Shown: positions 1-5,052 of the stretch, one piece after another | Numbering within the stretch: position 1 is the first letter of the stretch | How the letters are laid out: each line of letters opens with the position of its first letter | Notes under the pieces: model-generated | What the model saw: the letters and a program-made list of their open reading frames with translations, nothing else | Told to the model about the DNA's origin: nothing | Database searches by the model: none | Program-made: the position numbers and the translations under genes | Source of the DNA: JAGTRB01 sp037439685 | Lineage (GTDB): Archaea; Thermoproteota; Bathyarchaeia; TCS64 | DNA length: 5,052 bases | Assembly: GCA_037439685.1 (NCBI GenBank) | Contig: JBBIVO010000068.1 | Location: forward strand, 1 to 5,052 | Reading direction: 5' to 3'

Positions 1-190
1 AAAGCCTAGTTTTTCACCCCTCACCCCATTGAGATGGAACACATCAATATTGTATAGGTGAATGAAGATAAGGCTTTTCTAAACCCTTGAAATGGCATAG
101 GGCCCAGCAGTTATCCCAACCTTAGCGGCCCAGAATAACCCTCAGCCTCTATTTCGCCGCCCCCCGATAATTAATACTCACTGTAGAGCA

Positions 191-205
191 AAACGCTTTT
201 ATATA
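191..205 (+). promoter_or_regulatory. Archaeal BRE/TATA promoter of the cstA-like gene
   Basis: The stretch CTTTTATATAAAT (196-208) matches an archaeal TATA box, and the A-rich AAACG just before it (191-195) sits where a BRE would be. With the usual 25-27 base spacing, transcription would start near 226-230, leaving a leader of only about 9-13 bases before the ATG at 239. An AGGG at 227-230 lies 8 bases before the ATG and could be a Shine-Dalgarno element, but it would fall at the very 5' end of the message, so start selection may be almost leaderless. The start site is inferred, not seen. Confidence 0.65.
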
Positions 206-238
206 AATTACTTAAAATAATTATTTAGGGAAAGCCCG

Positions 239-1948
239 ATGATATCCCTTCTGGTCTTCATCCTCGGGCTGGTGATATACTGGATAGTTTACAACACGTA
301 TGTGAAGTGGTTCGATAAGAATGTGATGGAGGCCGATCCGAAGAGGACAACTCCAGCCGTTATGTATATGGATGGCGTTGAGTTCTTCCCGACTAGCAGA
401 TATGTGCTTCTGGGATTCCAGTCTAAGAGCATCACCGGCCTTGGACCCGTCTTCGGCCCAGTCGCAGCCATAACATGGGGCTGGCTTCCGGGGCTCCTGT
501 GGATTCTGATAGGCAACACATTCATCGGCTGGATACAGGATTATAACTCCCTCATGGCTTCGGTTAGGCATGAGGGCTCCTCCTTCGGCCCGATCGCCCA
601 CACCCTCATCAGCCCCCTTGCTAGGCTCCTCATGCTATCCTACATCTTCTTCAACATGGCCTCGCCAGGTGCATTGACCATGGTGGTAGGGGCATACAAG
701 GCTTATCCCATAGGAGGCTTCGCCATCCTCCTCACAACACTCATAGCGGTACTATTCGGATACCTGGTCTATAAGAGGAGGATGAACATCCTATACACAA
801 CCCTCATCTGTGTAGTATTGATGTTCTTGGCGATGGGAGGTGTTGTGGCGGCGTCCCTGGGCCCATTGAAGCCCCTCCTCGACTGGCTGACAGTCACCGC
901 CAAGACACCCAGGGAGCATGCGATGTTCGTCGAGAGCCTCTGGTTCGCCTTCATCATCATCTGGACAGCGATCAGCGCCCTCCTGCCCGTATGGTCCTTC
1001 CTAACCCCCGTCAACTACATGGCCTTCTACCTCGTCTGGGTCTTCCAGTTCGCCCTAATAGCGGCCATCATAACGACCTTCCCATCCTTCAACCAGCCTG
1101 CCTTCACATCCTTCGGCCAGTTGGCGGTTCCCGCAGCTATACCTCCCCTATGGCCCATGATGCCTGTGACGATCATGTGCGGGGCCATCTCAGGTTGGCA
1201 TAGCCTTGTCGGGACCTCAGCCACATCCAAGCAGCTCGAATCAGAGGGGGATGCCAGATTCATAGGTGCAGGGGCGATGCTGATGGAGGGGATAGTGGCC
1301 ATAACATCCCTGATCGCAGTCGCTGTCCTAGCCTCTCCACTACCGCCACCCGGCGGGCCGAGGTATGTGGCTGGCACGGCCCAGATCCTGGGTGGGATAG
1401 CTATCCCCTCGGCGGTTGCGGCGGCTTGGGCTGCCCAGGTGATAGGGATCCAGCATATAACCCTGACCCAGATCGGCTTGAGGATAGGTAGGCTAGCACT
1501 CTCCGAGCTTCTGGGAGAGAAGATAAAGATCTTCAAGAACAAGTACGTCTGCATAATCCCCGTAGTCCTCATCTGGATCTTCATGGGCCACACCTACTTC
1601 GGAGCTATGGCCGACTACATCTGGAGGATGGGTGGAGGCATCAATCAGCTCCAGGCGGGTCTAGCCCTCACGATAGTTACTGTGTGGATGATCTCTAGGC
1701 GTAAACCATGGTTCTACACGGGGATACCTATGATATTTATGTTGATAACCACGATGGCCTCCCTCATCTACAGCGCCGCCACATTCGCAGAGCTCGCTGG
1801 TAGGTCCACAGGCCCAGCGATGGTCGGCCTACTCCTCGCGGCGGCCATAAGCACAATCCTCGTCATCTTGGGCATAGGTATGGCCTACCAAGCCTTCAAG
1901 GCGATAATGAGGATAAGGAGGGAAACCGCAGTCAAACCACCGGCCTGA
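239..1948 (+). CDS. cstA: CstA-family membrane transporter (carbon starvation protein, pyruvate/peptide uptake type)
   Basis: A 569-residue polytopic membrane protein with about 14 hydrophobic segments, the first at residues 2-20. Two family regions are recognisable: the N-terminal CstA signature at residues 45-113 (DGVEFFPTSRYVLLG, then GLGPVFGP, WGWLPGLLW, QDYNSLMASVRHEG) and the central signature at 314-351 (CGAISGWHSL, TSKQL, DARFIGAGAMLMEG). Family members such as E. coli CstA and BtsT take up peptides or pyruvate, probably with protons; the substrate here cannot be read from sequence. It is shorter than the roughly 700-residue enterobacterial proteins, as many archaeal and Gram-positive members are. 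The ATG at 239 is the first start after an in-frame TAA at 218-220. The gene stands alone, with its own TATA box and terminator, convergent to the ATPase operon, so a shared function is not implied. Oddity: E. coli has LDAGTR where this protein has TQIGLR around residues 410-415, so a conserved Asp and Thr are replaced (comparison from memory). Confidence 0.93.
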   Translation: MISLLVFILGLVIYWIVYNTYVKWFDKNVMEADPKRTTPAVMYMDGVEFFPTSRYVLLGFQSKSITGLGPVFGPVAAITWGWLPGLLWILIGNTFIGWIQDYNSLMASVRHEGSSFGPIAHTLISPLARLLMLSYIFFNMASPGALTMVVGAYKAYPIGGFAILLTTLIAVLFGYLVYKRRMNILYTTLICVVLMFLAMGGVVAASLGPLKPLLDWLTVTAKTPREHAMFVESLWFAFIIIWTAISALLPVWSFLTPVNYMAFYLVWVFQFALIAAIITTFPSFNQPAFTSFGQLAVPAAIPPLWPMMPVTIMCGAISGWHSLVGTSATSKQLESEGDARFIGAGAMLMEGIVAITSLIAVAVLASPLPPPGGPRYVAGTAQILGGIAIPSAVAAAWAAQVIGIQHITLTQIGLRIGRLALSELLGEKIKIFKNKYVCIIPVVLIWIFMGHTYFGAMADYIWRMGGGINQLQAGLALTIVTVWMISRRKPWFYTGIPMIFMLITTMASLIYSAATFAELAGRSTGPAMVGLLLAAAISTILVILGIGMAYQAFKAIMRIRRETAVKPPA

Positions 1949-1964
1949 GCACCTTAAACCCCCA

Positions 1965-1987
1965 TTTTTATTTTTATTCTAAAAATA
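1965..1987. terminator. T-rich, hairpin-containing terminator between convergent genes
   Basis: Beginning 17 bases after the cstA stop, TTTTTATTTTTATTCT (1965-1980) is a typical archaeal oligo-T termination signal on the plus strand. Within it, TATTTTTA (1969-1976) and TAAAAATA (1980-1987) form a perfect 8-bp inverted repeat with a TTC loop. Read from the minus strand the same element offers an oligo-T run for the operon whose last stop is at 2053, so it may serve both convergent units. The hairpin is pure A:T and weak; the T-run is probably the working part. Confidence 0.6.
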
Positions 1988-2052
1988 GGGCATCATGATA
2001 AATTCCCATTAGTTTAAACACTCTATTCCACATGAATTTGGGATAAACTCTT

Positions 2053-2793
2053 TTAAACATCATCTAATACACTCTTATTTTTATGTTCCTCAACTATAGA
2101 TTTTCCAATCTCCCACACTAAATTGAGAAGAAGTGGTATGGTTTTTTCGTTTGCCGTCCCAGCCAATCTTATAAAGTCTTCGCCACCTACAACAGATATG
2201 CCTCTAATCGATCTTCTCATCTCCATAATGTAATTTTGAATATTCTTTTTAAATATCATTGAAACCACTCTAATATCTTCTGTGAATATTGAAAACTCAT
2301 TATCCAATATTTCATCATTTTTATATAATTTAAGCTTTCCATATTTTTCAGGAATTTTTCCAATTAATTTGTAAATGGATTTAACTCTCTTTTTTGGAAC
2401 TATTTCAATAGATGACGGTGGCTTTACATTCATAAAGGCCCAGCAGATGAAGCGATCCTCATCCCGAGTTATAGGTGAAAGGAGGTAGTGCATGACATTA
2501 TCTCTGTCAGCAAGGTTAATGGCTATCTCAATCCTCTCAAATATGTCTTTATTCCTCATAAGACAGAGGGCTCTGAAGCCTCTACCCCCACTGATCCTCC
2601 TATACCTGACCGGCATACTCCTTGCCTTCATACTCTCCTCAATTATCTTAGCATATCTTCGAGCGATCTTCAGGTTTATCCAGCTTCCAATAAGATACCA
2701 GATCACGAAGGCGAACGCGAAGATGAAGACGATCGATAACCCATAGGCCTCAAAGAGGTCGGAGAGCCATCTAATAGTCTCTAGTATGCCCAA
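2053..2793 (-). CDS. Hypothetical single-span membrane protein with cytosolic domain, last gene of ATPase operon
   Basis: A 246-residue protein I do not recognise. A single hydrophobic helix spans about residues 18-39 (start SIVFIFAFAFVIWYLIG) and is followed by a basic stretch (KIARRYAK). The short acidic N-terminus and the positive-inside rule predict N-out/C-in, placing the roughly 200-residue domain in the cytosol. Notable pieces are IAINLADRDNVMHYLLS (90-106) and SVVGGEDFIRLAG (200-212). The start is TTG at 2793-2791: an in-frame TAG lies 7 codons upstream (2815-2817), no ATG or GTG lies between, and later starts would cut the membrane helix. The purine-rich AGAAGAAGGGAAG precedes it. 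It begins 13 bases after the second ATPase stops, so it probably shares its transcript and may be that pair's membrane partner (inference). From about residue 131 onward the gene becomes very AT-rich (2041-2400 is about 29% G+C, 2401-2760 about 45%, hand count), with AAA and AGA replacing AAG and AGG. The frame stays open throughout, so it does not look broken. Confidence 0.75.
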   Translation of the reverse strand: MGILETIRWLSDLFEAYGLSIVFIFAFAFVIWYLIGSWINLKIARRYAKIIEESMKARSMPVRYRRISGGRGFRALCLMRNKDIFERIEIAINLADRDNVMHYLLSPITRDEDRFICWAFMNVKPPSSIEIVPKKRVKSIYKLIGKIPEKYGKLKLYKNDEILDNEFSIFTEDIRVVSMIFKKNIQNYIMEMRRSIRGISVVGGEDFIRLAGTANEKTIPLLLNLVWEIGKSIVEEHKNKSVLDDV

Positions 2794-2806
2794 CTTCCCT
2801 TCTTCT

Positions 2807-3790
2807 CTACTTAGCTAGGGCCTCGGCGACCCTGGAGATCATCTCAAGGTCTCGGACCTCTGTCTCGAAGAGGGGGATGTAGGCGCAGATCATCCCTGGG
2901 AACCTGTTACACGCATCTTGTATATAGTGGGCCTGCTCCCTAAGCTTGTTCACAATATATGGGGATGTCGAGGTCTTCACTGCCTCCTCTGGGATAACGC
3001 AGTTCATTATAACCCCTCCGACGGGTATATCGAAGGTTCTGACCCACCCTATGAAGCGCTCTATGACGGCTATGGGCAGGGCCAAGGGGAGGGTCACGAA
3101 GAAGAAGGCCGTCTTCTCCCTATCCGTGAGCAGCCTCTTCGCCTCCTCAGTCCTCCTCCTCATCTCAAGGGTCTCGAGGAGGAGGGGGTCCCTCTTAATC
3201 TCCTCGAGGATCTTCTCCTTCCTGAAGGAGAGCTTAAGGCGGGTTGAGAGGGCCTCCTCCCTGCTCTTTATCATCTTGCGGAGCCAGAGGTCATATACCT
3301 TGGACATCCCCAGAAGCCTATAGGTGTGGGCCACGGGGGCGGTGTCGAAGACATAGGCATCATACCTCTCCTCCAGGAGGAGGCTCACCATCTCATCGAA
3401 CATGGCGGCCTCCTCGAAGGCTGGGTTCGTGGTCGCCGCATCGACGAAGGGCTCAGGATCCGTAGTTATCCCCACGGTCTTTAAGAAGTTCATGATCTTG
3501 TTCCTGACGCTCTCCTTATACCTTTCAACAGTCTTGGTCGTGTCGATCTCTATAACGTCGAGGTCACTTGTCCCATCAACATGGCATACCCCCTTACCCC
3601 AGAAGTCCCTCCCAAAGCAGCTAGATAGGCTGTGGACGGGGTTCGTCGAAGAGAGGAGGACCCTCCTTCCGAGGACCTCAGCGAGGTAGTAGGCGGCCCC
3701 CGCCGCTACAACGGTCTTCCCAACCCCACCCTTACCGCCGAAGAACAGGTGCTTTAGCTTGGGGTTTGAGACGATCTCCTTGAAGCTCAT
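2807..3790 (-). CDS. ArsA/Get3-family ATPase paralogue with switch-I Asp replaced by Asn
   Basis: A 327-residue SIMIBI-class P-loop ATPase of the ArsA/Get3 family, the size of a single ArsA half. Residues 18-26 are the deviant Walker A GGKGGVGKT, including the first Lys that contacts the partner's nucleotide in dimers. Switch I reads SSTNPVHSLSSCFG (47-60): Asn50, codon AAC at 3643-3641, stands where active members have the catalytic Asp (STDP). Switch II is near-canonical DTAPVAHTYRLL (149-160), with Ala for the usual Gly. GVIMN (259-263) gives the adenine-binding Asn, and PLFETEVR (306-313) the A-loop. The helical insert (about 171-226) is strongly charged, unlike the hydrophobic client groove of Get3. 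Its cysteines (58, 69, 264, 294, 302) form no CXXC. The ATG overlaps the upstream ATPase stop as ATGA and is preceded by a GGAGAAGGTGG element, so translation is probably coupled. The likely role is the slow or non-hydrolysing half of a heterodimer (inference). The family call is secure; the process is unknown. Confidence 0.92.
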   Translation of the reverse strand: MSFKEIVSNPKLKHLFFGGKGGVGKTVVAAGAAYYLAEVLGRRVLLSSTNPVHSLSSCFGRDFWGKGVCHVDGTSDLDVIEIDTTKTVERYKESVRNKIMNFLKTVGITTDPEPFVDAATTNPAFEEAAMFDEMVSLLLEERYDAYVFDTAPVAHTYRLLGMSKVYDLWLRKMIKSREEALSTRLKLSFRKEKILEEIKRDPLLLETLEMRRRTEEAKRLLTDREKTAFFFVTLPLALPIAVIERFIGWVRTFDIPVGGVIMNCVIPEEAVKTSTSPYIVNKLREQAHYIQDACNRFPGMICAYIPLFETEVRDLEMISRVAEALAK

Positions 3791-4797
3791 GTGCCACCTT
3801 CTCCGAAGAGTATCTCAGCCACCTTCCCTATCATATCCAGCCCCTTTGGCTCCCTATCGAGCATTGGGAGTATCCCCCTGATGAGAGGTCCGAACTCTCT
3901 CCTTATCTGCTCCATGTACCCCTGCTGCATCTTTATCCTGTTTCTAAGATACTCGGGCACCCCAGGCTGCTCAAGGAGTTCCACTGGATAGACCTGGTTC
4001 ACGATGACCCCGCTCAGCTGGATCCCGAACCTCGAGAACATCTCCAGGGCCTTTCTCGTGTCCAGGATGGGCATCATCTCAGGTATGAGCACATAGAAGA
4101 AGGCGGTGTACTCTTGGCTCCTCATCATGGTGCTCATGAAGCCAAGCCTCTCCTTTATGCCCTCCAACTCCTTAAGGACTAGGTCCTCCCCAGCCAGCCC
4201 CCCCTTCGAACCCTTCAGGACATGGGCCAGCTCCTGATACTCCGAGGCGCTCTCCCTGACCTCGGTGATCTTTTTTATCCAGGCGTCGAGGATCTCAGCC
4301 ATGCTCAGGAATCGGATGGCGTGCCCGTGGGGCATCATGTCGAAGATGTAGTAGTCATATCTTCCTCCCGAGATGAGTTCGACCATGGCATCGAAGGTTG
4401 CAGACTCGGCCATGGCCGGCTCTGCGGATGAAGCCCCGATATAATCGTCTATCTCAGGGGGGATCACATCAAATCCATACATCTCCTTGATCTTGCGCCT
4501 TATCTCATCCTGATACTCCGCTATCCTCTTGTCTGCGTCTATCTCCAAGGCGTAAAGGTTGGGCATGAGTTCTATCTCCCCCCTCCCAAAGAGCCTCTGC
4601 TCGAAGATGTCTGTGAGGCTCGCCTGGGGGTCCGTGGAGAAGACGATCACCCTTCTCCCCTTCTTGGCAAGGTAGTAGGAGGTGGCTGCAGAGAGGGTTG
4701 TCTTACCTAGCCCCCCCTTACCTCCGAAGAGGATGTACCTGAGCCTGGGCTTTGAGGCTATGTAGTCCGCAATGCTCATGGACATGGGGATCCTCAC
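3787..4797 (-). CDS. ArsA/Get3-family ATPase paralogue with intact switch-I Asp and altered switch II
   Basis: A 336-residue ArsA/Get3-type ATPase, paralogous to the gene directly downstream. The deviant Walker A is GGKGGLGKT (25-33). Switch I is STDPQASLTDIF (54-65), which keeps the catalytic Asp56 although AH is replaced by QA after the Pro. Switch II is DMMPHGHAIRFL (153-164), where the family has DTAPTGHTLRLL. The adenine-contact Asn is N267 in GVIVNQ, and the A-loop region is around P311. The protein contains no cysteine, which excludes both the Get3 zinc site and ArsA arsenite ligands. The GTG start at 4797 forms a GTGA overlap with the upstream stop; however, GTGAGG (4797-4792) also places a Shine-Dalgarno GAGG 6 bases before ATG 4785, and ATG 4779 aligns best with the start of the paralogue, so the true start may be residue 5 or 7. 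It probably supplies the hydrolysing site of a heterodimer. If the nearby N-gap has another length, the relation to the upstream gene could change. Confidence 0.92.
   Translation of the reverse strand: MRIPMSMSIADYIASKPRLRYILFGGKGGLGKTTLSAATSYYLAKKGRRVIVFSTDPQASLTDIFEQRLFGRGEIELMPNLYALEIDADKRIAEYQDEIRRKIKEMYGFDVIPPEIDDYIGASSAEPAMAESATFDAMVELISGGRYDYYIFDMMPHGHAIRFLSMAEILDAWIKKITEVRESASEYQELAHVLKGSKGGLAGEDLVLKELEGIKERLGFMSTMMRSQEYTAFFYVLIPEMMPILDTRKALEMFSRFGIQLSGVIVNQVYPVELLEQPGVPEYLRNRIKMQQGYMEQIRREFGPLIRGILPMLDREPKGLDMIGKVAEILFGEGGT
3794..3804 (-). promoter_or_regulatory. Ribosome binding site of the downstream ArsA-like gene
   Basis: On the minus strand GGAGAAGGTGG lies 3 bases before ATG 3790, inside the last codons of the upstream ATPase gene. 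The GGAG part has a 10-base spacing to the ATG and GGTGG only 3, so GGAG or GAAGG is the likelier pairing site. Together with the ATGA overlap it supports coupled translation and near-equal production of the two ATPases. Confidence 0.5.
4792..4795 (-). promoter_or_regulatory. Candidate Shine-Dalgarno deciding the start of the first ArsA-like gene
   Basis: GAGG followed by ATCCCC and then ATG (4785-4783) gives a normal 6-base spacing. This favours Met5 of the longest reading frame as the true start over the GTG at 4797, which would have no readable binding site because the N-gap begins 7 bases upstream. Confidence 0.4.
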
Positions 4798-5052
4798 ATG
4801 AATNNNNNNNNNNNNNNNNNNNNNNNNNNNNNNNNNNNNNNNCTCTCCCAGGTCTTTATGTGGGGGACGGCGTAGGGCAGGAGCCTTAGCGTGTAGTAGG
4901 GGGGGAGGATAGGAACCCCCAGCATGTCCCCCATGGTGATCAGCATGAAGAGATGCTCCAAGTGCATCCTAGCCCTCAGGGCGTAGGTGACCATCCCATG
5001 GAGAGCCGCGCCATATACGGTGTCCTTAAGAGCCTTAACCAGTTCACTCTCC
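4794..5052 (-). CDS. Unrecognised protein, C-terminal part, first visible gene of the ATPase operon (partial, interrupted by N-gap)
   Basis: The frame is open from the window edge, so the gene starts outside the window; the in-frame ATG at 4994 need not be its start. Visible residues begin ESELVKALKDTVYGAALHGM and continue with a helical, Met-rich segment LEHLFMLITMGDMLG and then a proline/aromatic segment VPILPPYYTLRLLPY, ending HIKTWE at the gap. After the gap only Phe-Met and a TGA (4796-4794) remain in this frame, and the TGA overlaps the next gene's GTG. That stop assignment assumes the 39 N represent the true length or a multiple of three. I see no known catalytic motif and do not recognise the family. 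The hydrophobic part is moderate, more like a buried helix than a clear membrane span. Its position suggests a role with the ATPase pair. Confidence 0.6.
   Translation of the reverse strand, partial: ESELVKALKDTVYGAALHGMVTYALRARMHLEHLFMLITMGDMLGVPILPPYYTLRLLPYAVPHIKTWEXXXXXXXXXXXXXXFM
4804..4842. other. Assembly gap, 39 unknown bases
   Basis: An uninterrupted run of 39 N falls at the 3' end of the partial gene, just before the start of the first ATPase gene. It hides the end of that gene and any ribosome binding site upstream of GTG 4797. Its length is a multiple of three and keeps the frame open, but whether 39 is measured or nominal cannot be told. Confidence 0.99.

Noticed and set aside
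1..77. Inverted repeat AAAGCCT (1-7) and AGGCTTT (71-77) before the cstA promoter
   Set aside because: Only 7 bp with 63 bases between the arms, and one arm at the window edge, so chance cannot be excluded. No riboswitch, tRNA or attachment-site structure was found around it.
21..98. A 25-codon minus-strand open frame in the leftmost intergenic region
   Set aside because: It is very short, has no clear ribosome binding site, shows no recognisable protein features and does not share the AGG/ATA codon style of the real genes.
991..1593. Open frames on both strands inside the transporter gene
   Set aside because: They lie wholly inside a gene with clear family motifs and their products are low-complexity or Pro/Arg-rich shadows of its codons.
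2013..2059. TTTAAACA repeated at 2013-2020 and 2052-2059, and the palindrome GTTTAAAC at 2012-2019
   Set aside because: These are short AT-rich words in an AT-rich spacer, one of them overlapping a stop codon; not enough to call an operator.
101..2446. The 10-mer GGCCCAGCAG occurs at 101-110 and 2437-2446
   Set aside because: One copy is in a spacer and the other inside a coding region, with no shared flanks; probably chance.
2918..3323. Plus-strand open frames opposite the second ATPase gene
   Set aside because: They are antisense to a conserved P-loop ATPase, with Arg/Ser/Leu-rich products typical of complemented AGG/GAG codons.
2807..4797. Reading the ATPase pair as an arsenic resistance operon
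   Set aside because: There are no arsenite-binding cysteines, no arsenite permease and no arsR-type regulator in view, so the family name should not be taken as function.

Overview
The window looks like a fragment of a thermophilic or anaerobic archaeal genome, most likely Thermoproteota or a Bathyarchaeia-like lineage. The archaeal reading rests on a BRE/TATA-type promoter about 40 bases before the first gene with room for only a very short leader, an oligo-T transcription end, a strong preference for AGG, ATA and AAG codons, GTG and TTG starts, and tightly overlapping genes. The lineage is inferred from style only. A 39-base run of N shows a draft or metagenome assembly.

Layout: bases 1-190 are non-coding as far as I can see. 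A promoter at about 191-205 drives a single plus-strand gene (239-1948) for a short CstA-family transporter (carbon starvation / pyruvate or peptide uptake). It ends at a T-rich site with a perfect A:T hairpin (1969-1987) that lies between convergent genes and could end transcription from both sides. The rest is one minus-strand operon running in from the right edge: an unrecognised gene cut by the window and interrupted by the N-gap (4794-5052), an ArsA/Get3-type ATPase (3787-4797), a second ArsA/Get3-type ATPase (2807-3790), and a protein with one N-terminal membrane helix and a cytosolic domain (2053-2793). The junctions are a GTGA overlap, an ATGA overlap and a 13-base gap, so the four genes are probably co-transcribed and translationally coupled.

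The most interesting part is the ATPase pair. Both keep the deviant Walker A motif GGKGG(V/L)GKT. The downstream paralogue has Asn instead of the catalytic switch-I Asp (STNP instead of STDP), the same change as the laboratory D57N hydrolysis-slow mutant of yeast Get3. The upstream paralogue keeps the Asp but has a changed switch II (DMMP instead of DTAP). Neither has the zinc CXXC of Get3 or an arsenite-type cysteine set, and the upstream one has no cysteine at all. I infer a split, asymmetric ArsA-like heterodimer, perhaps docking on the membrane-anchored product of the last gene, with a job other than arsenite export. The client and the process are unknown. The membrane protein also shows a sharp drop in G+C in its C-terminal half.
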